In this document: piece by piece, positions 24,671 to 33,256 of the stretch
How positions within the stretch are numbered: the stretch's first letter is position 1
How the letters are laid out: each line of letters opens with the position of its first letter
NCBI GenBank assembly: GCA_937871705.1
Contig: CALMOO010000657.1
Span: 1 to 64,000, forward strand
DNA from: an uncultured Hymenobacter sp.
Lineage (GTDB): Bacteria > Bacteroidota > Bacteroidia > Cytophagales > Hymenobacteraceae
Length of the DNA stretch: 64,000 nt
Reading direction: 5' to 3'
Made by a program: the position numbers and the translations under genes
Notes under the pieces: model-generated
The model's database searches: none
What the model saw: only the letters and a program-made list of their open reading frames with translations
Told to the model about the DNA's origin: nothing

Positions 24671-25908
24671 AATTTCATTATTACCCCGGCCACCTGGCCA
24701 CCGAACTGTCGGCCCGCTGGCCCGTTGCGGCCCGCCCGTTGCCACCACTGGTGGAGTTGGAATATTTTATTTCCGTGGCCTACCAGGCCAGCCTGCTGTT
24801 CGAAGAAGGCCAGCCGGTCCGCTGCCGGCTCGTGCTGAGCGCGCTCGAAGAGTTGCCGCACGCGCCCGGTGCTAATGGACCCTACGTACTGGAGCTGGCC
24901 GCACCCCGGCCCTACGAAGAGCAGGAAATCCGGCGCCTAGCCCCGGCGCTGCGCTCACCCGGCAGCCTGCTGGCCGTTCGCGCCGACGTGGCCGCCGGCC
25001 TGCTCATTTGGGGGCTGCTGCGCAACCACTCGCCCTGGGGCCATCCCGCCGAGGCCCGGCCTTTTGCGCCTGGTCCGTTGCCGCCGGCGCTGCAACTCGA
25101 AATCTGCGGGCCTGGCAACCTAGTGTTTTACCACGGCCCCGACCGGATGCTGACTCTGCAAAACGGCCACGTGGAAGGCCACGGCTTCGTGGAGTACCCG
25201 CTGGCCTGGTCGCGGGGCCGGTTCACGGAAAACATTGACGTGTTGGGGCCCCAGCTCGCGGCGGCCGGCATCGCTGCCCCGCTCGACCTGATGCCTCTAT
25301 TGGGCGAGCTGGCGCACCACGTCACCCGGCGCGTGGTGTCGCGGGTGCGCATGAGCGGGCACGGCGGGATGCTGGCCTACGTGCCCACCGCCAGCGTGGC
25401 CCATTGCGTGGGCCCGGCCGCCACCCTGCGGCCCAAGTACCCGGTCCGCCTGCCCACAGAAGCGCACTACTACAACGGCTTGCAGGTGGCCATCATCGCC
25501 CGCCTCGGCGAACTGGGCGACCTCACCTGGGGCCGCTACCAGCGGTTCGGCGACGCCCGGCTGCTGGAACTGGAAGTAGCCGTGAATCAGTACGCCGACC
25601 TGCTGGCTGATTTGATGACCGTGGATGGGGCACTGGTGGTGACCAAGCAACTCGCCGTCATTGGGTTTGGCATTGAGGTCTACGCGCCCAAGCTGGTCTT
25701 GTCGCACGTGTACCGGGCGCTGGACTCGAACGCCACCCGGCTGCAGGCCGAAGCCGCCGACCGGGGCGGCACCCGTCACCGGGCCGCCTACCGCCTCTGC
25801 CTAGCCGAGCCCGAAAGCATGGCCATCGTCATTTCCCAGGATGGCGGCGTACGGTTCGTGCAGGCGCAGGACGGAAAGGTCGTCTTCTGGGAGCAATTGA
25901 CTTTATAG
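24667..25908 (+). CDS. DACNV-type protein with diadenylate-cyclase-like C-terminal domain
   Basis: 413 residues; the start overlaps the MFS stop by 4 bp (ATGA), implying translational coupling. The C-terminal ~170 residues carry both diadenylate cyclase signature motifs: D320-G321-A322 in 'MTVDGALVVTK' and R370-H371-R372 in 'GTRHRAAYRL'. These are followed by 'AIVISQDGGVRFVQ', which aligns with the 'IVVSEE.G.I' end of DisA_N domains. The N-terminal ~240 residues look like the sensor region of so-called DACNV proteins. Known DACs make c-di-AMP from two ATP; whether this divergent copy is active is unproven. It is not the membrane-anchored CdaA type, as no transmembrane helices are seen. Confidence 0.75.
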   Translation: MKFHYYPGHLATELSARWPVAARPLPPLVELEYFISVAYQASLLFEEGQPVRCRLVLSALEELPHAPGANGPYVLELAAPRPYEEQEIRRLAPALRSPGSLLAVRADVAAGLLIWGLLRNHSPWGHPAEARPFAPGPLPPALQLEICGPGNLVFYHGPDRMLTLQNGHVEGHGFVEYPLAWSRGRFTENIDVLGPQLAAAGIAAPLDLMPLLGELAHHVTRRVVSRVRMSGHGGMLAYVPTASVAHCVGPAATLRPKYPVRLPTEAHYYNGLQVAIIARLGELGDLTWGRYQRFGDARLLELEVAVNQYADLLADLMTVDGALVVTKQLAVIGFGIEVYAPKLVLSHVYRALDSNATRLQAEAADRGGTRHRAAYRLCLAEPESMAIVISQDGGVRFVQAQDGKVVFWEQLTL

Positions 25909-26073
25909 GAGAGCAGCAAGCCACCACGTTGACTATTCTTTGGCCTCGGCTGTTATCGTCTACTATTACCTGAACCAGCCCGGCGAGTACGACTTTGCGG
26001 ACTCTTTTAAATTTTTGCCAGCTGTGAAGTCTCAACGTGAAGCGAGTCGGGTCCACACCCTGCAACTCGCTTA
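25902..26073 (+). pseudogene. Possible gene remnant without start codon
   Basis: An open frame of about 57 codons with no ATG runs after the DAC-like gene in the +1 frame. Its translation contains 'VDYSLASAVIVYYYLNQPGE' and 'YDFADSFKFLPAVKSQREAS', which looks protein-like in composition. No family recognised; it could be the tail of a lost gene or chance. Confidence 0.25.
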
Positions 26074-26136
26074 AACGCGCGGGGGTAGTGCCAATAGGTT
26101 GAGCGTCGCCTACTTAGCTTACCCCGGCCGGGGCCC

Positions 26137-27108
26137 TTACTCCACCACCAGCACAATCCGGCCGCTGCCGCCGCCGGCCTCGCCGTAGCGGTGAGCCGCG
26201 GCGGTTTCAGCCAGCGGAAAGAGGCGGCCCGGCACCGGCCGCAGCGCGCCCATTTTCAGCCAGGCCGCCACCAACGCCATGTCGGGGCCCTTGGGCCAGG
26301 CGATGAAGGTCCGCAACTTCTTGCTGGTGAAGGCCGCAGTCAGCAGCCTGGCGGCGATGGCCGATGGGTCGGGCACAATCGTGATAAAGCGGCCCTGGTT
26401 GCGCAGGCTGGGAGCGCTGGCCCCAAACGAGCTGTGGCCTGCCGCGTCGAAGATAAGGTCGTACCGGCTGCGTTCCTGGGTGAAGTCGTGCGTGGTGCGG
26501 TCGAGCACTCGGTTGACCCCCAGGGAGCGCACCAGCTCTTGGTGAGTAGGGCTGCACACGCCCGTGACTTCGCCGGCCCCCAGCAGGCGGGCCACCTGCA
26601 CGGCCAGCGCGCCCACGCCGCCCGCCGCGCCCGTCACCAGCACCCGGTCGCCGGACAGCAGCCGGCCGTGGTTGCGCAGGCCCTGCAGCGCCGTGAGGGC
26701 CCCTAGGGGCACGGCCGCCGCCTCCACGAAGCTCAACTGGTCGGGAATGAGCGCCAGGCCATCCGCGGCGACGGCCACGAACTCCGCGTTGGTGCGGCCG
26801 GTGCCCGGCCCGATGCCGGGTCCGCCCGAGGGCAGCCCAAACACCCGCGCCCCGACGCCGAAGCGGGTCATGTTGGCCCCCACCGCCACTACCTCGCCGG
26901 CCAGGTCGCAGCCCGGAATCTTGGGAAAGTGGCGACCTCTCACCAGGTCCAGCAGCCCCGCCCGGGCGCGCACCTTCCAATCGACGGGGTTGACGCTGCT
27001 GGCCCGTACCCGCACCAGCACCTGGTCGGCCGCGGGCACGGGGGTAGGCTGGTCGCCGTAGCGCAGCACGTCGGCGGGGCCGTAGGTATCATAATAAATG
27101 GCTTTCAT
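26137..27108 (-). CDS. NADP-dependent MDR oxidoreductase (quinone reductase/alcohol dehydrogenase-like)
   Basis: 323 residues. The N-terminal GroES-like domain reads 'VRVRASSVNPVDWKVRARAG' and 'IPGCDLAGEVVAVGANMTRF', and the Rossmann domain carries 'LVTGAAGGVGALAVQVARLLGA' at about 145-165. The absence of structural-zinc cysteines places it in the zinc-independent quinone-oxidoreductase group. It is the third MDR gene in this window and lies in the same direction as the two SDR genes at 27442-29340, but a 333-bp gap separates it, so it probably has its own promoter. Confidence 0.88.
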   Translation of the reverse strand: MKAIYYDTYGPADVLRYGDQPTPVPAADQVLVRVRASSVNPVDWKVRARAGLLDLVRGRHFPKIPGCDLAGEVVAVGANMTRFGVGARVFGLPSGGPGIGPGTGRTNAEFVAVAADGLALIPDQLSFVEAAAVPLGALTALQGLRNHGRLLSGDRVLVTGAAGGVGALAVQVARLLGAGEVTGVCSPTHQELVRSLGVNRVLDRTTHDFTQERSRYDLIFDAAGHSSFGASAPSLRNQGRFITIVPDPSAIAARLLTAAFTSKKLRTFIAWPKGPDMALVAAWLKMGALRPVPGRLFPLAETAAAHRYGEAGGGSGRIVLVVE

Positions 27109-27441
27109 CGGTTGGCGGCAGGCGCGGATACCTTGCGTAAAAAGCTAGAAGCTGTTGCAATCAGTCTATTAACGCAAAATGTTATTTATCAAATTTTTAT
27201 CTGCGCCGTGCGGGGCGACTAGTCGAGTGATAGGTAGCGACAAAAGCTTAATTCAAACCCCTCTTGTCCCGAAAAACCACCTTGTCGGCGGCCTGTCCTT
27301 TCCAGATAGGAAACGGGGTTTTGCGTAGGCCTAGTAAAAGCTACTTGATTCGCAGAAAATGACTGGCCGGCGGTCGTCAGCGTCTGCCCTAGGCTCGGCT
27401 ACCCCTCCCCGGCGCCTGGGCCGCAAACCGGGCCGCGCGGT
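27109..27441. other. Intergenic region with no recognised feature
   Basis: No gene seen. It is AT-rich around 27160-27205, just upstream of the MDR start, where a promoter is likely, but no clean TAnnTTTG box was found. Confidence 0.4.
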
Positions 27442-28407
27442 TCAACTGGTGAAATAACGCGCTGACTGCTCTAGGTCGGCCAGCAGGCCGGGCTGGGTCG
27501 GGTGCCAGCCTAGCCGCTCTTGGGTGAGCGCACTGGAACCGGGATTATCGGTTGCAAACAAGGGCCCGAGAAAGCCATAGTGGCGGGCGGCCTCCGGGCG
27601 CGACTGGCTGACAACCGGCACGCGGAGGCGGCGGCCGATGACCTCGGCAATGGCTTTGGTGGGTATCCCCGGTTCGGCCACTCCGTGGTAGCGGGCACCC
27701 GCCTCGCCCCGCTCCAGCGCTAGCCGGAAGAGCCGAACCGCGTCGAGGCGGTGAACCGCCGACCAACGGTTGTGCCCGTCGCCGACATACGCCGAGACTG
27801 CCTTTTTACGTGCGATGTCGATGAGGCGCGGCACGAAGCCGGTGTCGCCGTCGCCGTGCACCGTCGGCGGCAGGCGCACCACCGCAGTGCGCACGCCCTG
27901 GGCGGCCAGCGCCGCCGCCAGGGCTTCCGTAGGGAGGCGGTGGGCGGCCACGGAGTGGGGGTCGCCCGCCTCGTCTTCGCTCGTCAGGCGGCCCGCCGCC
28001 AGGGCGCCAACGCCGGAGGTGACGACTAGGGGGCGATCAGAGCCAAGCAGCACGTCGCCGATGGCAGCGACAGCGCGCCGGTCGGCCTCGCCAATGGCCG
28101 CGATAAAGCGCGTGGCAATACCGCCGGGCCACCCGCTCAGCAGCACGCGCAGGCGCGTGGCGAGCGGCGCGTGAGAAAACGCGTGGATATAGGCCAGGTG
28201 AATGACGCCATCGGCCGCGGCGGCCCCCGTGCGCAGGCTTTCCAGGTCGTCGAGCGACCCTGTGTGTGCTTCGGCCCCGGCGGCGACCAAGGCCTGTGCA
28301 GCGGCCAGCGAACGGGCCAGGCCGAGCACCTGATGGCCGGCGCCGAGCAATTCCCGCACTACGGCCGAGCCGATAAAGCCGGTGGCGCCAGTTACAAATA
28401 CACGCAT
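27442..28407 (-). CDS. NAD-dependent epimerase/dehydratase-family (extended SDR) protein
   Basis: 321 residues starting 'MRVFVTGATGFIGSAVVREL', the TGxxGxxG dinucleotide-binding motif of extended SDRs, with 'GVIHLAYIHAF' after the third strand. The usual YxxxK is not obvious; an 'H..P.E.L' sequence stands near the expected place, so it may be an atypical SDR with a redox or binding role. It lies 21 bp downstream of the NmrA-like SDR gene and is almost certainly co-transcribed with it, divergently from the AraC gene. Confidence 0.85.
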   Translation of the reverse strand: MRVFVTGATGFIGSAVVRELLGAGHQVLGLARSLAAAQALVAAGAEAHTGSLDDLESLRTGAAAADGVIHLAYIHAFSHAPLATRLRVLLSGWPGGIATRFIAAIGEADRRAVAAIGDVLLGSDRPLVVTSGVGALAAGRLTSEDEAGDPHSVAAHRLPTEALAAALAAQGVRTAVVRLPPTVHGDGDTGFVPRLIDIARKKAVSAYVGDGHNRWSAVHRLDAVRLFRLALERGEAGARYHGVAEPGIPTKAIAEVIGRRLRVPVVSQSRPEAARHYGFLGPLFATDNPGSSALTQERLGWHPTQPGLLADLEQSARYFTS

Positions 28408-28428
28408 CGCGGTAGCTTTAAGAGGGGT

Positions 28429-29340
28429 TTACTCATGGGTTAGGGCTTGCTGCACCGCCTGCCGAAAGGACTGCAGCGGCCGTGGCAAAAGCACCCGTAT
28501 TGGCTGGGGGTCGCCAATCATATCGACCCGGACGCCATCCACGATGCCTTTCATGGCCCCGCGGGGGAGCTTACCCATTCGGTCTAGGAGCGGGGCAAAT
28601 GCCCCCAGGAGTCCCAGCGGAATCCGGAGCTTGACGGGATGCGGCCGGTCCAGCAGGTCGGCGGTCGTATCAATCAGTTGATTCATCGACAAGACATCAT
28701 CGTTTCCTACATCATACCCCTGCCCGGCCGCGCGGGGCTCACCGAGCACGCCCACGAGGTAATAAATCAGGTCACTCAATGCAATGGTGCGCATCTTAGG
28801 CCGGTCTCCGCTCAGGGCAAAGGCCACGCGCCGCTGGGCGTTGCCCACCACCGTATCGAACCCGCGGCCGCCTACGCCGACGATGTAGCCGGGCCGGATG
28901 ACGGTCGCCGCCAAGCCGCTGTGCAGCAACAGTTGCTCAGTGTGCCAGCGCCCGCGCAGCCATTCTCCCGGCCCACCAGGGGAGATGCCCAGGGAGGTAA
29001 GGTAAATCACCTGGCCTACCCCGGCCGATTGACACGCTGTGATGACGTTTTGGATGCCGGTTTTTTCCACGTCCATGAAGCCTTGGCTCGCTTGGCTACC
29101 CGGCTGCGGCGACAGCGTGTGGATAGCAATGTAGACGGCAGAGACCGAGTTCACGGCCCGCTGCACCGAGGCAAGGTCCGCAATATCGCCCGGCATTACC
29201 TCACAGCCGATGCTGGCTAAGTCTTGAACTTTCGCCACATTCCGCACCAAGCAACGCACCGCGTGGCCGGCGGCTAGTAGAGCCTTGCTCAAGGGCCGGC
29301 CCACAAAACCCGACGCCCCCACAACCAAGACTGTTTTCAT
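28429..29340 (-). CDS. NmrA-like / atypical SDR NAD(P)-binding protein
   Basis: 303 residues starting 'MKTVLVVGASGFVGRPLSKA' (GASGFVG nucleotide-binding loop), followed by 'RCLVRNVAKVQDLASIGCEV' and 'GDIADLASVQRAVNSVSAVY', the pattern of NmrA/atypical-5 SDR proteins. It likely uses or senses NAD(P)H. First gene of a two-gene operon and divergent from the AraC-family gene at 29520 (179-bp shared region), which is the probable regulator. Confidence 0.85.
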   Translation of the reverse strand: MKTVLVVGASGFVGRPLSKALLAAGHAVRCLVRNVAKVQDLASIGCEVMPGDIADLASVQRAVNSVSAVYIAIHTLSPQPGSQASQGFMDVEKTGIQNVITACQSAGVGQVIYLTSLGISPGGPGEWLRGRWHTEQLLLHSGLAATVIRPGYIVGVGGRGFDTVVGNAQRRVAFALSGDRPKMRTIALSDLIYYLVGVLGEPRAAGQGYDVGNDDVLSMNQLIDTTADLLDRPHPVKLRIPLGLLGAFAPLLDRMGKLPRGAMKGIVDGVRVDMIGDPQPIRVLLPRPLQSFRQAVQQALTHE

Positions 29341-29519
29341 ACTTTATCTGCAAGTACCATTTTCCCGCATGCTGGCGAGAATAAATCGAGGACTGAGTTT
29401 CAGCCACCATTACTCATTCTGACGCCAGCTGGTAACAAAGGTATTCGGGTAATTTTGAACGCGCTATGTGCTATCGTGCGCATTATCTTCGCCATCGTTC
29501 AAAATAAAGACTTTAATTC

Positions 29520-30491
29520 GTGGACCCACTCTCAGAAATCCTCTCATTAGTAAAGATTCGCGGCTACCTGTACAATGCCTTTGCGGCGGGAGGGGAGTGG
29601 TCGATTGGGTTCGGTCCGCACGAGGGTATCAAGTTCTACGCGGCTGCGGTGGGCGCGTGCTGGCTTTCCATTGACGGGGTGGACGCGCCAATCCGGATAG
29701 AAACGGGCGACTGCCTATTGCTGCCGCACGGGCGACCCTTTCGAGTGGGTAGCGACCTGGCCCTAGCCCCAGTTGATGTGCGCAGCCTCAGGCCCACCGG
29801 CGGGACGGGCGGCATCGTGACGTACCAGGGCGGCGGTGATTTTCTTAGTCTGGGCGGCTACTTCACCCTCGCGGGCGAGCAGGCCAACTTGCTGCTGGAG
29901 ATGCTGCCGCCAGTCGTGCACATTCGCGCCGAAGCCGACAAGGCCATGCTGCGCTGGACGCTGGAACGGATGCAGCAGGAAGTGTACGCGCCGCAGCCGG
30001 GCAGCTTTCTGGTGGCTCAGCAACTGGCCAGCCTATTGCTGGTGCAGGCCCTGCGGCTGCACCTGGCGGACGAAGCGACGGTGGGCATCGGCTGGCTCTT
30101 TGCACTGGCCGACAAGCAGCTGGGCGCGGCGCTCGCTGCCCTGCACGCCGCGCCGGCGCAGCGCTGGACGGTGCAGGCGCTGGCCGCGTGCGCCGGCATG
30201 TCGCGCACCACATTTGCGGGCAAGTTCAAGGCGGCGGTCGGCCAGGCCCCCCTGGAATACCTGACGCACTGGCGGATGCGGCTGGCCGCTGACCAGCTGT
30301 TGACGTCCCACGACGCGCTGGCAATCTTGGCCCCGGCGCTCGGCTACGAATCGGAAAGCGCCTTTAGTACGGCCTTCAAGCGCATTATGGGCTGTTCGCC
30401 CCGGCACTATAGGGAGCGGAACCGCCGCACCAGTCGCTTTTCAGGCCTGATAACTCCCCCGCCACTCGGCTCAAGCTTGGCGCTAAGCTGA
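29520..30491 (+). CDS. AraC-family transcriptional regulator with cupin sensor domain
   Basis: 323 residues from a GTG at 29520 ('MDPLSEILSLVKIRGYLYNA' is the typical start of the AraC cupin_6 group). The N-terminal cupin spans about 10-190 ('IETGDCLLLPHGRPFRVGSD'); the C-terminal double helix-turn-helix lies at about 200-305 ('WTVQALAACAGMSRTTFAGKF', 'ALGYESESAFSTAFKRIMGC'). Members of this group commonly activate divergent oxidoreductase genes; here the SDR operon at 27442-29340 is the natural target. Confidence 0.9.
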   Translation: MDPLSEILSLVKIRGYLYNAFAAGGEWSIGFGPHEGIKFYAAAVGACWLSIDGVDAPIRIETGDCLLLPHGRPFRVGSDLALAPVDVRSLRPTGGTGGIVTYQGGGDFLSLGGYFTLAGEQANLLLEMLPPVVHIRAEADKAMLRWTLERMQQEVYAPQPGSFLVAQQLASLLLVQALRLHLADEATVGIGWLFALADKQLGAALAALHAAPAQRWTVQALAACAGMSRTTFAGKFKAAVGQAPLEYLTHWRMRLAADQLLTSHDALAILAPALGYESESAFSTAFKRIMGCSPRHYRERNRRTSRFSGLITPPPLGSSLALS

Positions 30492-31291
30492 AGCGTTACG
30501 GGTCGGGAGCCCGAACGTGAAGTAAACCGTGCTACGTCAGCGGGAGCCAATAGCGCCAAGCGCGGCAGCAACGCGCTGGCCTAGCTCTTAGGTGCTGCTG
30601 GCATTCACCGCGTTCTATTTAAAAGTGGCGGAAATACTCTTACCCCTATGAGCCAACGTTCGAGCTAGGAGATGTAGACAATAATCGCTGCACGGTAGTG
30701 CCCTGAAAAGCCTTGCCCCGCCCGGTGCAATAGCCCCCTTTGTTCAGCTTGACGGCAATCTGCCATAGTCATTGCTTAGGGACTCCGTACATTCCTGAAG
30801 CCTGCTGCGCCGCCGGTTAGTCAATAGTTGTCTAGACCGCCTAAGGCAACGAAGCCGTTGCAAGGGGCTACCGAACCATTCGCAGCCGCAGGTTAACCGC
30901 CGCAAGCAGTTAAGTCAAGCGCAGCGACGCTCGAAGACTCCGCGCCTGGGCTACAAGACCAAGCTGGGTTGCCCTTCAAGCTTATTAACTGCCTGTGGGG
31001 CGTTGCGGTACCCGGCAGTGCGCATGCTGCTTGCTGACGGTGCAGCTCGGTTCACCAGAGCCCCCTTGCCCCGTTCCGCCTATAAATTCCTGCACTTAGC
31101 GGTACCACTCGCCCACCGTCACGGAGCCACGAAGGCCCACTCTTGCACGTTCACACCTCCCCAAGTACGGGCGAATCGCTGCGGCACCCGTAGTTTACGA
31201 CTTAGAAACGGGCCCCGGTACGCTGATTCATAAGCTCTCCCGTTGCTTACAAAAATATCAGCTTTCTACAACGGCTAGCAAGCAAAGCTTT
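30492..31291. other. 800-bp stretch without a recognisable gene
   Basis: Both strands were read; reading frames are short and have no protein-like motifs. Composition is close to that of neighbouring DNA, which suggests a decayed gene or element, but no transposase motif or terminal repeat was found. It must contain the promoter of the Crp/Fnr gene at 31292. Confidence 0.4.
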
Positions 31292-31879
31292 ATGGACACG
31301 CAGTTGCTTCTCGCGCACATCCGGCAGTTCATTGAATTAACCGAAGAGGAGGTCGAATTTTTAGAAGGCGTACTCATCGCCCGGCCTTTTAAACCTGGCG
31401 AACTCATTGTCCGCAGTGGCGAGCCGGCCCGCCACCTGGGCTTCGTCAATGCCGGCCACACCGTCACCTACTACACCGATCCCCAGGGCGACGACCACGT
31501 CATCCGCTTCGCGGCCCCCGGCTGGTGGACGGGCGATACCCACAGCCTAGGCCTGACGCCCGTAACCCCCTTTACCACTAAAGGGCTGGGCGATGGCGAA
31601 CTGCTGCTGCTGCCCCGGCTGGCGCACCAGCACCTTCTAGAGCGCTACCTCAAGTTTGAACGGTACTTCCGGCAACTGTTTCAGACGGCCCTCGTGCGGC
31701 AACAACTCCGCTTCGTGGAAAACCATTCCGTGCCGGCCGTTCAGCGGTACCTGAATTTTCAGGCCGCCTTTCCGGGCATGGAGCCCTACCTGCCGCAAAA
31801 ATACGTGGCCTCCTACCTGGGCATCACTCCCGAATTTTTAAGCAAAGTCCGCCGGGGCCTGGCGCTGCCCCCGCCTTAA
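31292..31879 (+). CDS. Crp/Fnr-family transcriptional regulator
   Basis: 195 residues. The cyclic-nucleotide-binding-like domain spans about 10-115 ('FKPGELIVRSGEPARHLGFV', 'HVIRFAAPGWWTGD'), a linking helix about 120-145, and the C-terminal helix-turn-helix reads 'YVASYLGITPEFLSKVRRGL'. The same architecture as the regulator at 2964, but the two are clearly different in sequence. The YceI-like gene follows after 95 bp and is the likely target. Confidence 0.88.
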   Translation: MDTQLLLAHIRQFIELTEEEVEFLEGVLIARPFKPGELIVRSGEPARHLGFVNAGHTVTYYTDPQGDDHVIRFAAPGWWTGDTHSLGLTPVTPFTTKGLGDGELLLLPRLAHQHLLERYLKFERYFRQLFQTALVRQQLRFVENHSVPAVQRYLNFQAAFPGMEPYLPQKYVASYLGITPEFLSKVRRGLALPPP

Positions 31880-31974
31880 CCTAGGTTATGTTTGGGCCCG
31901 CGCTTTCTTACGCTAGGTCTATTTTGGGCTGACGGCCGGGCCGGACCTTTGCGGGGAACCAATCAGTACCTAAA

Positions 31975-32526
31975 ATGGACAATTCTACTACGTCGACATG
32001 GAAAATCGACCCCGGCCACTCCGCCGTGCAATTTAAAGTAAAGCACCTAGCCATTGCCAACATCGCCGGGGCTTTTAGCGCCTTTACCGGCATCGTGCAA
32101 ACCGACCGGGACGATTTTGCAGAGGCGCAGGTGCACCTCGAAATTGAGGCCGCTAGCCTGGGCACGAACAACGAGAAGCGTGACGACCATCTCAAATCAG
32201 ACGTTTTTTTTGATGTGCAGCAGTTTCCCACGCTGACCTTCGATGGCAGTTTGCATCGGACCATAGATAACTACGCGCTTACGGGACTGCTCACCCTGCG
32301 GGGTGTAACCCGACAAATGACGCTGCAGGCGGCCTTCACCGGCACCGGCAAAGGCCGGTGGGGCGATACTCGGGCCGGCTTTGAAGTGCGGGGCCGCCTG
32401 AATCGCACCGATTTCGGGCTGACGTGGAATATGCCGACGGAAGTCGGCGGCTTACTCATCGGCGAGGACATCCAACTGCAAATGGACATCGAGTTGATTA
32501 AAGAAGAAGTGGCGGCTACCCTTTAA
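31975..32526 (+). CDS. YceI-family lipid-binding protein
   Basis: 183 residues beginning 'TSTWKIDPGHSAVQFKVKHL', the conserved YceI opening, followed by 'HLKSDVFFDVQQFPTLTF' and 'LRGVTRQMTLQAAF'; both are family hallmarks. YceI proteins form a lipocalin-like barrel that binds polyisoprenoid or similar lipids. No signal peptide is visible, so this copy would be cytoplasmic unlike E. coli YceI. It follows a Crp/Fnr regulator, a pairing typical of Bacteroidota. Confidence 0.92.
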   Translation: MDNSTTSTWKIDPGHSAVQFKVKHLAIANIAGAFSAFTGIVQTDRDDFAEAQVHLEIEAASLGTNNEKRDDHLKSDVFFDVQQFPTLTFDGSLHRTIDNYALTGLLTLRGVTRQMTLQAAFTGTGKGRWGDTRAGFEVRGRLNRTDFGLTWNMPTEVGGLLIGEDIQLQMDIELIKEEVAATL

Positions 32527-32847
32527 GTGGCCAGTTAGCAACAAACTGGCTGGTGCTGGGGCGATTTGGGCGGGCGGTGCACGCTCCCCATTCGGTGAAC
32601 CAGTGGTTGGCAGAGGCCCATCCTGAAGATGCTCCTTTCTGGTTCCACCTATGCGCGGTAATAAACAGGGCACAGATACATTCCGTCAGCCAAATGCTTT
32701 TCGGCGGCCCGTTTAGCTTTTGGAACAGGTTTTAACCAAGGCCACCGGCACCCGGTCAATAGTGAGGTGGTCGGGTAAACCTGGACTTAATAGGGTCTAT
32801 TCTTTCGAATGTCATGAAAGATATTCCCTAACCTTACTCAACGGCGG

Positions 32848-33205
32848 CATTACAACGACGCCTTCCGGGCCGAGGCCTTACGCCTCGCTGGCAAGAACCG
32901 CTCGACCCAGGCGGCCGCCCGCGCACTAAATACCAGTCCGAAGCTGCTGTATAAGTGGCAGAAAAAGGCTCTTAGCCCAGTGGCTGCTGCTCGCGGGGCG
33001 GAGTTGGACCCCGCCACGTCGGTTAAATTGCGTCAGTTGCGGGCCCTAGCGCGGCGGCAAGCGCAGAAACTGAGCATTTAAAAAAAGTCATTGCCAGTTG
33101 CCTGCTCTAGGCGCAGGCTCTCAGTGACCGATAACCCAGGAGTCGCTACCGTTTTATCAAGGCGCATCGGTGCAACACGTATCCACTTACTGCCTACCCA
33201 CTCTT
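32848..33205 (+). pseudogene. IS3-family transposase remnant (orfA plus start of orfB)
   Basis: The frame 32848-33081 gives 'FRAEALRLAGKNRSTQAAAR', 'ALNTSPKLLYKWQKKAL' and 'LRQLRALARRQAQKLSI', matching IS3-family OrfA (helix-turn-helix, YxWqk, leucine-zipper-like tail). It stops at TAA 33079-33081, next to an A-rich slippery stretch. From 33144 another frame reads 'RYRFIKAHRCNTYPLTAYPL', the start of OrfB ('YRFI..HR..YP...'). Everything after about 33205 is missing, so this is a dead left end. It separates the YceI gene from the polysaccharide locus. Confidence 0.7.
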
Positions 33206-33256
33206 AAAGAAATGTTGTAAAGACTGTTTCTTTAAAAATGGGTAGGCTACGGAGTC

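Noticed and set aside
31003..31233. 76-codon frame upstream of the second Crp/Fnr gene
   Set aside because: Composition is not protein-like and no motif is seen; it probably arises by chance in GC-rich DNA.
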